Source: an uncultured Verrucomicrobiae bacterium (GTDB taxonomy: Bacteria; Verrucomicrobiota; Verrucomicrobiia; Limisphaerales; AAA164-E04). From it: a stretch of 47,445 nucleotides of DNA. A program made the translations under genes and the position numbers. This document shows, piece by piece, positions 8,622 to 16,583 of this stretch. The notes under the pieces were generated by a model. That model had not been told where the DNA came from and did not search any database. It saw nothing but the letters and a program-made list of their open reading frames with translations. Every line of letters begins with the position of its first letter. Within the stretch, counting starts at the first letter, position 1. Location of the stretch: assembly GCA_943788245.1 (NCBI GenBank), contig CALSPN010000007.1, positions 1 through 47,445 on the forward strand, read 5' to 3'.

Positions 8622-8718
8622 TGGCGGAGAGGGTGCGAATCGAACACACCGGAGACGGCTTGACCGCCTCCCAACGGTTTTGAAGACCGCGGGGACCACC
8701 AGGCACCCTTCACTCTCC
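8622..8718 (-). tRNA. selC: tRNA-Sec (anticodon TCA), with two structural irregularities
   Basis: The 97-nt minus-strand sequence shows the anticodon loop CTTCAAA on a 5-bp stem (GCGGT/ACCGT). The long variable arm has an 8-bp stem (GGAGGCGG with CCGTCTCC), the T loop is TTCGATT, the discriminator is G and CCA is encoded. Anticodon TCA with a long extra arm and 6-bp-type D arm identifies selenocysteine tRNA, which lets UGA be read as selenocysteine together with SelB and a SECIS element. Compared with the 8+2+6+4+6+1 plan of E. coli selC, it has one extra base in the 5' D stem (complement of 8705) and lacks one base opposite U7 of the acceptor stem (between 8631 and 8632). Restoring both gives perfect stems. 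No selA, selB or selD is in the window. Confidence 0.9.
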
Positions 8719-8732
8719 CTAATACCACCTTG

Positions 8733-8761
8733 AGCTTAGGGCGATCTTTCTTGCTAGACAA
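8733..8761 (-). promoter_or_regulatory. sigma70-type promoter for tRNA-Sec
   Basis: On the minus strand TTGTCT (8761-8756), a 17-base spacer and TAAGCT (8738-8733) fit -35 and -10 boxes. The -10 ends 14 bases before the first nucleotide of the tRNA, the expected distance. Prediction by eye. Confidence 0.45.
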
Positions 8762-9004
8762 GAGGCGGAATTAGCTTTTTATGAAATTCCCAAGTAGCAA
8801 AATTAATTTCCATGCGCAGAGGGAACTAACAAAAGACAAGCGCCTCGCTGATTATTGCCTCTCGAAATTCTACTGAGAGGTCATCTACCTGAAATTTCAA
8901 TAGAGGTTCAACTTGGTTTTTAGATGTTTCATGAATGAAACAAGCCTTTGTTCGTGCTTGATCCCTTTTGATGGCTTGCCTAATTTGTATGTGTGAATTG
9001 TTCA

Positions 9005-10042
9005 ATGAAAACTTTAACCGGTAATTCCGCTACTATTCTGTGCGGTTTTCTTCTGGCATCCATCATTCAGCTTTCAGCAGCGAACCCCAAAGTAACCATG
9101 AAAACTACTCTTGGGGATGTTGTGCTGGAATTGGATGCTGAGAAGGCTCCCATCTCAACACTGAATTTCCTCAGGTATGCCCAATCAAAATACTATGATG
9201 GCACTGTCTTCCATCGTGTGATACCCACATTCATGATTCAAGGGGGTGGCTTTGATGCAAAGCTGGACAAGAAACTCAAAGGGCTCATGGCTCCGATCAA
9301 GAACGAATGGACAAATGGCCTGAAAAACAAGCGAGGCACCATTGCTATGGCTCGCACCAATGCTCCTGATTCCGCAACTTCACAGTTCTTTATCAATGTG
9401 GTGGACAACGGATCTCTGGACCAGCCAAGGGGCGGAGCGGCTTATGCGGTGTTTGGCAAAGTGGTGGAAGGTATGGAAAACGTGGATAAAATTCGCAACA
9501 CTCAAACCAAGACCGATGCCAAATATCCCGGCGGCAAAGTAGTGCCCGCAACCCCTGTCGTGATCGAGTCCGTCACACTGAAGGGTGAATACGATCTTGC
9601 TGCGCTGGAATCAACTGTCGCGGCTTTAGCAAAGAAAGAAGTCAAAAAAGTGAGTTCAGAAAAAGAAAAAGGGGAAGCGTTCCTGGCCGAAAATCGTAAG
9701 AAGGAAAACGTCAAAGAAACGGCATCCGGTCTGCAGTATATCATCGAGGAAGCCGGGTCGGCGGAAAAACCGGGGCCTACGGATCAAGTGGAAGTCCATT
9801 ACCGCGGCACCTTGCTCAATGGCACGGAGTTTGACAGTTCATACAAACGGAATGAGACCATTGTATTTGGATTGAATCAGGTTATTCCAGGCTGGACCGA
9901 GGGTGTGCAGCTGTTGGGTAAGGGTGGGAAAATCAAACTATTCATTCCATCCAATTTGGCCTACGGCGAAAGAGGTGCGGGTGGCCTGATCCCCCCTAAT
10001 GCTGCTTTGATATTCGACGTCGAATTAATTGACATCAAATAA
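9005..10042 (+). CDS. dual peptidyl-prolyl isomerase: cyclophilin-FKBP fusion, exported
   Basis: A 345-residue protein counted from the ATG at 9005; an in-frame GTG at 8993 adds four residues and is less likely. A signal peptide (about 1-27, ending near LSAA) precedes a cyclophilin domain (TTLGDVVLELDAEKAP, FHRVIPTFMIQGG, SATSQFFINV, YAVFGKVVEGM). A charged Lys/Glu-rich linker (about 200-245) leads to an FKBP domain (VEVHYRGTLLNGTEFDSS, QVIPGWTEGVQLL, PSNLAYGERG, PPNAALIFDVELIDI). Both domains retain the usual active-site residues, so two different prolyl isomerase folds are exported on one chain. The role is probably folding of secreted proteins. The gene stands alone and ends at a strong shared terminator. 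Confidence 0.95.
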   Translation: MKTLTGNSATILCGFLLASIIQLSAANPKVTMKTTLGDVVLELDAEKAPISTLNFLRYAQSKYYDGTVFHRVIPTFMIQGGGFDAKLDKKLKGLMAPIKNEWTNGLKNKRGTIAMARTNAPDSATSQFFINVVDNGSLDQPRGGAAYAVFGKVVEGMENVDKIRNTQTKTDAKYPGGKVVPATPVVIESVTLKGEYDLAALESTVAALAKKEVKKVSSEKEKGEAFLAENRKKENVKETASGLQYIIEEAGSAEKPGPTDQVEVHYRGTLLNGTEFDSSYKRNETIVFGLNQVIPGWTEGVQLLGKGGKIKLFIPSNLAYGERGAGGLIPPNAALIFDVELIDIK

Positions 10043-10175
10043 GACTTGTCTTTGATTCTCCACCTCTTTCTTGAGAATTGCTGAAGCGAGGGGACACGAA
10101 CGTCGTTTTAAAAAATTTGTTTTTTTGTAACAAAGAGGACACGGCAGCGGGAGATAATCAAAAACAAAAATTAAA

Positions 10176-10206
10176 GCCGGGTTCCGATGAGGAACTCGGC
10201 TTTTTT
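10176..10206. terminator. rho-independent terminator between convergent genes
   Basis: GCCGGGTTCC (10176-10185), loop GATGA, GGAACTCGGC (10191-10200), then six T. The stem is 10 bp with one G-T pair. An A-rich 5' flank gives a weaker T-rich stretch on the other strand, so it may serve both the isomerase gene (plus) and the esterase-ended operon (minus). Confidence 0.9.
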
Positions 10207-10245
10207 AGTTTCAATTTAGCTCGGCTTAACTGTTGAATAAGAGGC

Positions 10246-11250
10246 CTATTCAAGTTCATCTTCCATTTTCACGTCAAGCAGTTGCCGGTTGGCATCATCC
10301 ATAGGATCATCTGTGGGACGTGGATAATCACGCCAAATCCATCGAAGCATTTCAGGCATCATCGCGCCTCCCTGTTTGTTTGAATGGGTCCCGATTCCGA
10401 AGCTGTAGTTTACGTCGTAACCCTTTTCTGTAAGGACCTCAACCATTTTACGATTCTGTGCATACCAATCCCATTCAGGATCGTATTTACCCCCACGACG
10501 TCTACCTCGGTTGTCATTCATTCCTTCCTGAAGGAAGATGCGAATAGGTTTCTTTTCTGATTTACGAATCAATTCAGGATAAACATGTCCGCCACGGATA
10601 TTGGTAAAACTGCCAATCGTACTGATGACTTTGCGAAATGCATCCGTTCGATGCCAGGCAACGGTGAAGGCGCAAATAGCACCTGAACTGGCTCCTCCAA
10701 TAGCTCGATCATTCGGGTCATCTGAAATATTGTAATCGTTCTTAAGCACCGGAATCAATTCATCCACGATCATTTGCGCATAATGATCATTGAGCTCATT
10801 GTATTCTTTCGGGCGCGTGTTAATTCGGTCTCCCCAATCACTGGAGGATGACTCCTTTTGATGTGGCAATCTTCCCGGATTGATGAATACGCAGATCGTG
10901 ATCGGCATTTCCCGTCGGTAGATGAGATTATCCAGCACATTCGGGATGCGATAATCCCCGTCGAGACTGACAAAAGCATGCCCATCCTGAAACACCATCA
11001 AACGAGCAGGCGAAGCTGCATCGTATTGAGCTGGCACATAGACCCAGTAATGCCGAGTCGTATTAGGAAAAACCTGACTGGCGTGGGTCAATGGTCCGGT
11101 CACCACACCTTTGGGGACTCCATCTTGCGGTAATGAATCCGGCCCCAGTTTGTAAACATCATCCAAAGGGCCTGCGTTTATGATACAGACTGAAAAGACT
11201 CCAGTTAATAATGCTATAAAACCAAATGATTGGGAGATCGAACGTTTCAT
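10246..11250 (-). CDS. exported esterase of the putative esterase (esterase D/Fes-like) family
   Basis: A 334-residue protein with a signal peptide (cleavage near residue 26), followed by an alpha/beta hydrolase of the PF00756 type. Visible features are [11 protein letters not shown] (residues 67-77), VFQDGHAF, the nucleophile elbow GASSGA with Ser188, and the late [11 protein letters not shown] supplying the catalytic His. Feruloyl esterases and trehalose/enterochelin esterases belong to this family, so an ester on a plant polymer is a reasonable but unproven substrate. It is the last gene of a minus-strand run (16 bp after the PQQ-like propeller gene) and ends just before the terminator at 10176-10206. 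Confidence 0.85.
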   Translation of the reverse strand: MKRSISQSFGFIALLTGVFSVCIINAGPLDDVYKLGPDSLPQDGVPKGVVTGPLTHASQVFPNTTRHYWVYVPAQYDAASPARLMVFQDGHAFVSLDGDYRIPNVLDNLIYRREMPITICVFINPGRLPHQKESSSSDWGDRINTRPKEYNELNDHYAQMIVDELIPVLKNDYNISDDPNDRAIGGASSGAICAFTVAWHRTDAFRKVISTIGSFTNIRGGHVYPELIRKSEKKPIRIFLQEGMNDNRGRRRGGKYDPEWDWYAQNRKMVEVLTEKGYDVNYSFGIGTHSNKQGGAMMPEMLRWIWRDYPRPTDDPMDDANRQLLDVKMEDELE

Positions 11251-11266
11251 ATCAAAAAAATTCTTT

Positions 11267-12481
11267 TTACGATTTGGAAAGACAGATCAAATGTCCCAGA
11301 TCATTGCGCACATAAATACGTTGATCAGCGAATATCGGAGTCGTCCAACAAGTGGAGTCCAAGATTTTTCGTCGTGAGAATTCTTTGAAGGCAATTTTAT
11401 TCATCCCGGATACCGCCAGCTCGCCTGATTCAGAAAGTGACAGGATGTGCTCCCCTACTCCAATTGTATTCCCAAAACCGAAGCCTTCCCTTGACCAGAT
11501 GAGTTTACCTGAATCAAGACTGACAGCAACCAAACGTGAGTTACGGCTTCCCTGTTTCCCATCAACACCGTAAATCACACCGTCTGCAATCACGCTATTG
11601 TTCATGGCATTTTTAATCTCTCGGGTTTTCCACATGCCAGTCAGATTCGTTCCATCGAAAGCAAGCAATTCCGAAGTCATATTGCCTGAAATAAATATCT
11701 GCGAACCAGCTTTCAGAATGATCGGTGTCGTAGCCTGCATATCGAACTGAGCCTTGAAAGGATGCCTTGCTATCTCAACACCACCGCGGGCTGTCAGGAT
11801 ACTCAGCCCTTTACCATCCATGGTCGCCACAAACTCAGTGGCCCCGTTTTCAAAAATAACCGGGGTTGTGTATCCGGGACGGTAGGTTTCTTGAGAAACC
11901 CATAGGGCCTTTCCATTGGAAGCATCCAGAGAAGCGACTTTTCCAGCAGAAACAATAATACGGCCATCGTGCAGGACAGGAGAACTCGCAAAACCCCAGC
12001 TGGGTATTTTAATGCCGAAGATATCCACCAGATTGGCTTCCCAATTCACAGATCCATCCTGAACATTCAAGCTGTATAGACGACCGTCCTTACTCAAGGT
12101 AAACACGCGGTCACCATCAATCGTAGGCGAAGCATTGGGCCCTCCTTTATGCATTCTAGGGATAAGCTCGGCATCGTAAGATTTTCTCCATTTTTCCTTC
12201 CCGGTGGAGGCCTCCAGGCAATAGATCGTTTCTTTCCCCTGCTGATCATGCCCCATGGCAAAAGCATTGCCATCCGCCACGGTAATCGAGGCATAGCCAA
12301 GGCCAATTTGCTTCTCCCAGGCAATATTGTATTTGTTGAGGTCGGGTAAGAAATCTTTTCCTGAAGTTTGGTTGCTTCCATCCGGTCCAAGCCATTGCGG
12401 CCAATCTTCGGCAGCCAGAGGCAAACATACAGTAAACGCCAACAACAGAATCGCGGACCGTTGGAATAAGATGGTTTTCAT
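11267..12481 (-). CDS. exported PQQ-binding-like beta-propeller protein
   Basis: A 404-residue protein with a signal peptide ([16 protein letters not shown], cleavage near LAAEDWPQW) and repeated PQQ-like blades ([43 protein letters not shown]). The [12 protein letters not shown] opening is typical of the outer-membrane/periplasmic PQQ-like proteins abundant in Planctomycetes and Verrucomicrobia. Catalytic residues of quinoprotein alcohol dehydrogenases are not evident, so it may be a scaffold or binding protein rather than an enzyme. It sits 40 bp downstream of the intradiol dioxygenase and 16 bp upstream of the esterase, in one apparent transcription unit. Confidence 0.85.
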   Translation of the reverse strand: MKTILFQRSAILLLAFTVCLPLAAEDWPQWLGPDGSNQTSGKDFLPDLNKYNIAWEKQIGLGYASITVADGNAFAMGHDQQGKETIYCLEASTGKEKWRKSYDAELIPRMHKGGPNASPTIDGDRVFTLSKDGRLYSLNVQDGSVNWEANLVDIFGIKIPSWGFASSPVLHDGRIIVSAGKVASLDASNGKALWVSQETYRPGYTTPVIFENGATEFVATMDGKGLSILTARGGVEIARHPFKAQFDMQATTPIILKAGSQIFISGNMTSELLAFDGTNLTGMWKTREIKNAMNNSVIADGVIYGVDGKQGSRNSRLVAVSLDSGKLIWSREGFGFGNTIGVGEHILSLSESGELAVSGMNKIAFKEFSRRKILDSTCWTTPIFADQRIYVRNDLGHLICLSKS

Positions 12482-12521
12482 AATGTAGTTGATGAGTGAT
12501 TCATTCAGGTTGAGTTATCCG

Positions 12522-13190
12522 TTAGATTGCTTCAGGAGTCCACCCCAGCACCACATCAAATGTTGCGACCAATTCGTTCATTCTTGAGCCTGCAAGAGGC
12601 TTGAAATCAACAGTCACATTGTCTCGTTGACGTTTATTTCTGATCCGTTTCCAAATGCCGTCATTGAGATTTCCCGGATGCCCCTTGATGTAACACTGTG
12701 TTGTTAGCAGATCCTTGCCTTGACGTTTCACCTTGAAATGTATGTGGGGCGTGCGCCCTGGGTAAGGCACGGGCTTGATGGTGCGGAATACATACTCGCC
12801 CTTGGCTCCCGTTAAAAATCTGCCGAAACACTGAAAATGGGTATCGCGCCGTTTGAGGTCATCACCACTGCCCGAATGATAGTAGACCCCTTTACCGTCG
12901 CATTGCCAGATTTCAACCAGAGCATTGCGTACCGGTTGGCCATGCGCATCTAAAATACGGCCGCTCAGCCATGTGACCTGTCCAACTCCGGGGTTGATCG
13001 AATCATTAATGATCAGTAGATCGTTGTCCGTGTCCAGAGGGAGAGTATCGGGATAGAAGGGGCCTTCCGTTGATTTTGGCGTCTTGACCAAAGCTTCGGC
13101 CATCAGGCCGTTGACCTGCCAGAGTGAAGCTCCAAGGACGCATTGACGCATGAATTGCCGTCGTGAAAAAATATTTAAGTTGGATTTCAT
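12522..13190 (-). CDS. exported intradiol ring-cleavage dioxygenase
   Basis: A 222-residue protein starting with a Tat-like leader (SRRQFMRQCVLGASLW, residues 9-24). The core fits intradiol dioxygenases of the protocatechuate/catechol type: TEGPFYPD (41-48), GRILDAHGQPVRNALVEIWQCDGKG, and iron ligands readable as Tyr103 or 104 (GVYYHS), Tyr143, His149 and His151 (YPGRTPHIHF). The family opens catechol-type rings between the two hydroxyls using Fe(III) and O2. Classical enzymes are cytoplasmic; an exported, short single-domain version suggests action on extracellular or periplasmic aromatics. Neighbours on both sides are exported oxidative proteins. The exact substrate cannot be read from the sequence. 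Confidence 0.9.
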   Translation of the reverse strand: MKSNLNIFSRRQFMRQCVLGASLWQVNGLMAEALVKTPKSTEGPFYPDTLPLDTDNDLLIINDSINPGVGQVTWLSGRILDAHGQPVRNALVEIWQCDGKGVYYHSGSGDDLKRRDTHFQCFGRFLTGAKGEYVFRTIKPVPYPGRTPHIHFKVKRQGKDLLTTQCYIKGHPGNLNDGIWKRIRNKRQRDNVTVDFKPLAGSRMNELVATFDVVLGWTPEAI

Positions 13191-13257
13191 AGTGGGTGTT
13201 TACAATGTTGATAAGGGTTTTGACCTGTGGTGCATCTTGTGTGTTCAGATAGAATAT

Positions 13258-14691
13258 TTAAAATTTTGAATGGCTGTTGCCTTCATAGGTGATGCGTACC
13301 AATTTTGCCTCGGAATTTGACTTAAACCGTCCCTCGCCATGCTCAAGAACATATAAATTCCCGTCTGGAGCAAATTTCATATCGATAGGCCCCGAGGGAT
13401 GGTAACCGGGCAGGAATCGTTCAAGGGATTGAGCATTGCCCTCATGATCCATAGTTATCATAAAAATGGCTTTCCTTGAAAATTCTGCAACCAACCATTT
13501 ACCCTCAAAATAATCAGGCCAGGGACGTTTGGCGTTTGGATAGTCTGCATGACGGTAAACGGGTCCGCCCGTGGCGGAGCGCTCTCCAGTTCCCATGGAA
13601 GGAAATTGTTCGTTTTGATCGTGGGAATAATTGATAAAGGAAGGAGAAACAGGAGGCAATTCAGTCATCCCCGTATTATTGGGTGAAAGATTCGTTGGAG
13701 ATTTCGGATTTTTTATTTCACCGGGTGTATTCGTTTCATAATCCATGACAGGAAATGCAGCTCCTCCAGTAAAATAGGGCCAGCCAAAAAATCCGGGACC
13801 ACGAGCTTGATTGAATTCATCGAATCCTTTTGGTCCGCGTTTGGAATCCTCGCTTCCGTCAGGCCCCGTCTCTCCCCAATATAGATAACCTGTCGCACTA
13901 TCGATGGAAACTCTCCACGCATTGAGATGTCCCATGGTGTAAATTTCCGGCCGTGTCAAAGGAGTGGTGAGGGGAAAAAGATTTCCTTGGGGAATGGTGT
14001 AGCTACCATTGGGTTCTGGGTAAATTCTCAAAATTTTCCCTTCAAGGCTATCGGTATTGGAAGCACCACGCTGGCCATCCCAACTGCTACGACCCGGTCG
14101 CTCATCAGTGTGGGATGTTTCATTGATCCCGGTATTGTTCCCTGTCGCGATATAAAGATTATCATCCTTATCCCACGTCATCCCTCCCCCCGTGTGACAA
14201 CAGGTTTCACGTTGTGCAGGAAATCCCAATAGAATTTTTTCTGAATCCACCACGAGGGTATCATCAAGGATATCCCAGCGACTGATAATCGCCTTGGCTT
14301 GATTCGGGTGAAAATAATAAAGATACATCCATCCATTTTCTCGAAAATCAGGGTCGAGAGTCATCCCCACTAAACCCTGCTCTTCGTTACCGCTCGTATT
14401 GACTTCCAGGAACCCGATTGTCCTTACGCTCGCATCAGTGGGCTGATACAACTTGATGGCTCCCTTTCGCTCTATAAGGAAAACGCGCCCATCATCAAGC
14501 ACTTCAAAGACAAGAGGCTCATCCAGGTTATCCTGAATCAGGACGGTTGATTCAAATCTGAGATGATCGTTGTGAAGGTATGCCTCTTTTATGATATCGA
14601 AGGAATCATTTGCCTGTAAGCTCATGAACAAGTTGATCAGCATGCAACAGCCAATCACCTTGCGAATCTTTTGATTCAATGAATTCACCAT
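13258..14691 (-). CDS. exported PQQ-dependent sugar dehydrogenase-like protein (GSDH family)
   Basis: The start at 14691 gives MVNSLNQKIRKVIGCCMLINLF, a signal peptide cleaved near LQAND; a TTG-started extension at 14748 is less likely. The 477-residue product is a six-bladed glucose/sorbosone dehydrogenase-type propeller: VFLIERKGAIKLY, EQGLVGMTLDPDF, the His-containing CCHTGGGMTWD, NLYIATGNNTG, EGKILRIYPE, and APDGNLYVLEHGEG near the end. Members oxidise sugars at the periplasmic face with PQQ, passing electrons to cytochromes; no cytochrome domain is fused here. It lies about 190 bp after the MFS gene and 67 bp before the dioxygenase gene. Confidence 0.87.
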   Translation of the reverse strand: MVNSLNQKIRKVIGCCMLINLFMSLQANDSFDIIKEAYLHNDHLRFESTVLIQDNLDEPLVFEVLDDGRVFLIERKGAIKLYQPTDASVRTIGFLEVNTSGNEEQGLVGMTLDPDFRENGWMYLYYFHPNQAKAIISRWDILDDTLVVDSEKILLGFPAQRETCCHTGGGMTWDKDDNLYIATGNNTGINETSHTDERPGRSSWDGQRGASNTDSLEGKILRIYPEPNGSYTIPQGNLFPLTTPLTRPEIYTMGHLNAWRVSIDSATGYLYWGETGPDGSEDSKRGPKGFDEFNQARGPGFFGWPYFTGGAAFPVMDYETNTPGEIKNPKSPTNLSPNNTGMTELPPVSPSFINYSHDQNEQFPSMGTGERSATGGPVYRHADYPNAKRPWPDYFEGKWLVAEFSRKAIFMITMDHEGNAQSLERFLPGYHPSGPIDMKFAPDGNLYVLEHGEGRFKSNSEAKLVRITYEGNSHSKF

Positions 14692-14883
14692 TTTTGTTTT
14701 CTGCTTTTGCTCAAGATGACTTTTAGAATTGTCACCCAAGACTCTCAAAGGTGGCTATATTATCTGCATACAATGCATCCTGCCCACAAATCCACCAATA
14801 AATCGAGGGCAGAATTAAGTGGATGCGGAGAGCTTACATGGTTAGGCAGCGGAGTAGAACAAATTTCGCCTGATCAACCCGTT

Positions 14884-16281
14884 TTAACTGCTAAGTGTGT
14901 CACCCAGTTTTCTTTGAGGATTATCAGCCCAGAAGCTGAGAATGGCGAGTGCAAGTGGGATGATCATGCTCAGTAGTAAAATCGGGCGGTAGGAACCTCC
15001 CATTTGTTCACTCCAACCAAAAATCAAAGGCCCCATACCGCTTGCAATGACCATGGTGGACATGTTGATTCCACTGATCGAACCTAACCATAAGCGACCA
15101 AAAAACCTTGGCCATATGATACCCGAAAGACTGACAAAGCCACCACCTGCAATTCCATTGCCAACCACATAGGCAATAACACCCCAGTTGTGGGTCAATT
15201 GATAAAGCCCAAAAACTCCTGCAAGCCCTCCGAGGTTCATCAGCATGAGCAAATACTTCAATCGCATTTTGGTATTGATCCAGCCGAAGCTGAAATTCGT
15301 GACGACACTGATCACGGCCATGGGGACGAACAAAGTCAAAATCCGTTCTTTATTGAAGCCAAATTCAGAACCGATGGAAAGAATATGAAAAGTAAAAGCC
15401 GTTGCAAACATGGCGTAGAAAGCAAAGGATAGATTAAACAACCAAAAGGAGAAGGTCTGGAGGGTTTCCTTCAGTGTAAAATCATGATGAATGACCATGT
15501 CCATGTTAGTGGAGGTTTCTGCTTTTTGCGTGACGCCGTCCATCATCAGCCCGCAATCCTCAGGTCTATCTCGGAAGATCAGCCAACCCAGAGGCCCCAT
15601 GATAGCCAGCGTTGAAAAACCGATCAATCTCCAGGTACCTTCATATCCATATTGTTCGACCCAGTGATTCAGCCAGCGAGGAGCAAGGGAAAACCCGAAT
15701 GATACGAAGACGCCACTGAAGGCAAGTGCCATCCCCCTTTTGACATCAAACCATTTACCCATCACATTCCGGCAAGTCATCGACAATACCCCCTGAGCTG
15801 AGATGCGTATCATGAAAAAACCGAAACCAATGCATGCAAAAGAACATGCCGTCTGCCAGCGCTCAGAAAACATCTGTGAGAGCAAGCGACTCAAATCAGC
15901 CACTACGCTCAGGTAAAACAAAACCGCACCCGTAGCTGCCGTTGCGACAACCGTCATCTGCCGATCTCCCCATCGATCAAGCAAGCGCCCCATCCAGGGC
16001 AGCATCAGACCACTGGCTACGGTGCCAATACAATAGGCTAGACTCAAGGCCACACGGGACAAACCAAGTTCCTTCATGAGAATATCAGTGAAAACACTGA
16101 AACCCATCGTTTGACCAGGGATCGTGAATAGAGTCCCCACAGTGGCACCAAACACGATGACCCAACCGTAAAAGATTGGAAAGCGTCGTGGTTCCCAAGG
16201 GAAGTTGGGAGCCATCCACCCTTTGTCATTGGATAACTGCTGATCTTGTTCGTTCGTTTTCAGAGGAGGAAAACTCTGCAT
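14884..16281 (-). CDS. MFS transporter
   Basis: A 465-residue membrane protein with about 12 hydrophobic helices in two halves. A cytoplasmic N-terminus of about 35 residues precedes the first helix (GWVIVFGATVGTLF). The loop between helices 2 and 3 carries a motif A-like GRLLDRWGDRQM. A longer central loop (about residues 215-245) holds RDRPEDCGLMMDG. The pattern resembles oxalate/formate and monocarboxylate-type carriers, suggesting an organic anion or aromatic acid as cargo, but the substrate cannot be read from sequence. As the first gene of the run it may import the product made by the exported dioxygenase and esterase encoded downstream. Confidence 0.88.
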   Translation of the reverse strand: MQSFPPLKTNEQDQQLSNDKGWMAPNFPWEPRRFPIFYGWVIVFGATVGTLFTIPGQTMGFSVFTDILMKELGLSRVALSLAYCIGTVASGLMLPWMGRLLDRWGDRQMTVVATAATGAVLFYLSVVADLSRLLSQMFSERWQTACSFACIGFGFFMIRISAQGVLSMTCRNVMGKWFDVKRGMALAFSGVFVSFGFSLAPRWLNHWVEQYGYEGTWRLIGFSTLAIMGPLGWLIFRDRPEDCGLMMDGVTQKAETSTNMDMVIHHDFTLKETLQTFSFWLFNLSFAFYAMFATAFTFHILSIGSEFGFNKERILTLFVPMAVISVVTNFSFGWINTKMRLKYLLMLMNLGGLAGVFGLYQLTHNWGVIAYVVGNGIAGGGFVSLSGIIWPRFFGRLWLGSISGINMSTMVIASGMGPLIFGWSEQMGGSYRPILLLSMIIPLALAILSFWADNPQRKLGDTLSS

Positions 16282-16319
16282 CCTGCGGGATTTGACAAGC
16301 TTAAACTTCAGGGTTTGTG

Positions 16320-16400
16320 ATGTTGTGGTAATTTTATTTTGCGAGTGTGATGAGAGAATTAATCACGGAGATCACGAAGATCGCAGAATTTTGAATTAGA
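16320..16400. repeat. intergenic CACGGAGATCACGAAG-type repeat
   Basis: The stretch around 16365-16385 reads ATCACGGAGATCACGAAGA. This resembles the (CACGGAGA)n-like intergenic repeats scattered through many environmental bacterial genomes. Only one copy is in the window, so its repeat nature is inferred from general knowledge. Confidence 0.25.
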
Positions 16401-16457
16401 AATCATGAAGTATTCCTCTGATTGAAGGAGTGTTTCAAACCGAAAGGAAAGATCCTG

Positions 16458-16547
16458 TTTGGTAGGGCCACGCGCGCATTCAAGAATTTATCTGTGCCAG
16501 ATACAGTTGAATGCGTTATGGCCGCGCCGCAACGCGGCCCTACCAAA
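16458..16547. repeat. MITE-like palindromic element, about 90 bp
   Basis: The ends are inverted copies: TTTGGTAGGGCC at 16458-16469 and GGCCCTACCAAA at the right end. An inner inverted pair CGCATTCAA (16475-16483) and TTGAATGCG (16507-16515) flanks a short loop, and the right arm also carries a small GCCGCGCCGCAACGCGG palindrome. The whole can fold into one long hairpin. It has no coding capacity and lies between the cusA stop and the MFS start, where it could also end transcription of the efflux operon. Confidence 0.65.
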
Positions 16548-16583
16548 TGGAAACCCTTTGAGAATGTCTTTCTCTGGCTCAAA

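Noticed and set aside
8454..8699. Upstream extension of the 189-codon minus-strand frame through the tRNA
   Set aside because: The first part is simply the tRNA-Sec sequence read as codons; translation is more plausibly confined to the part after 8453, if any.
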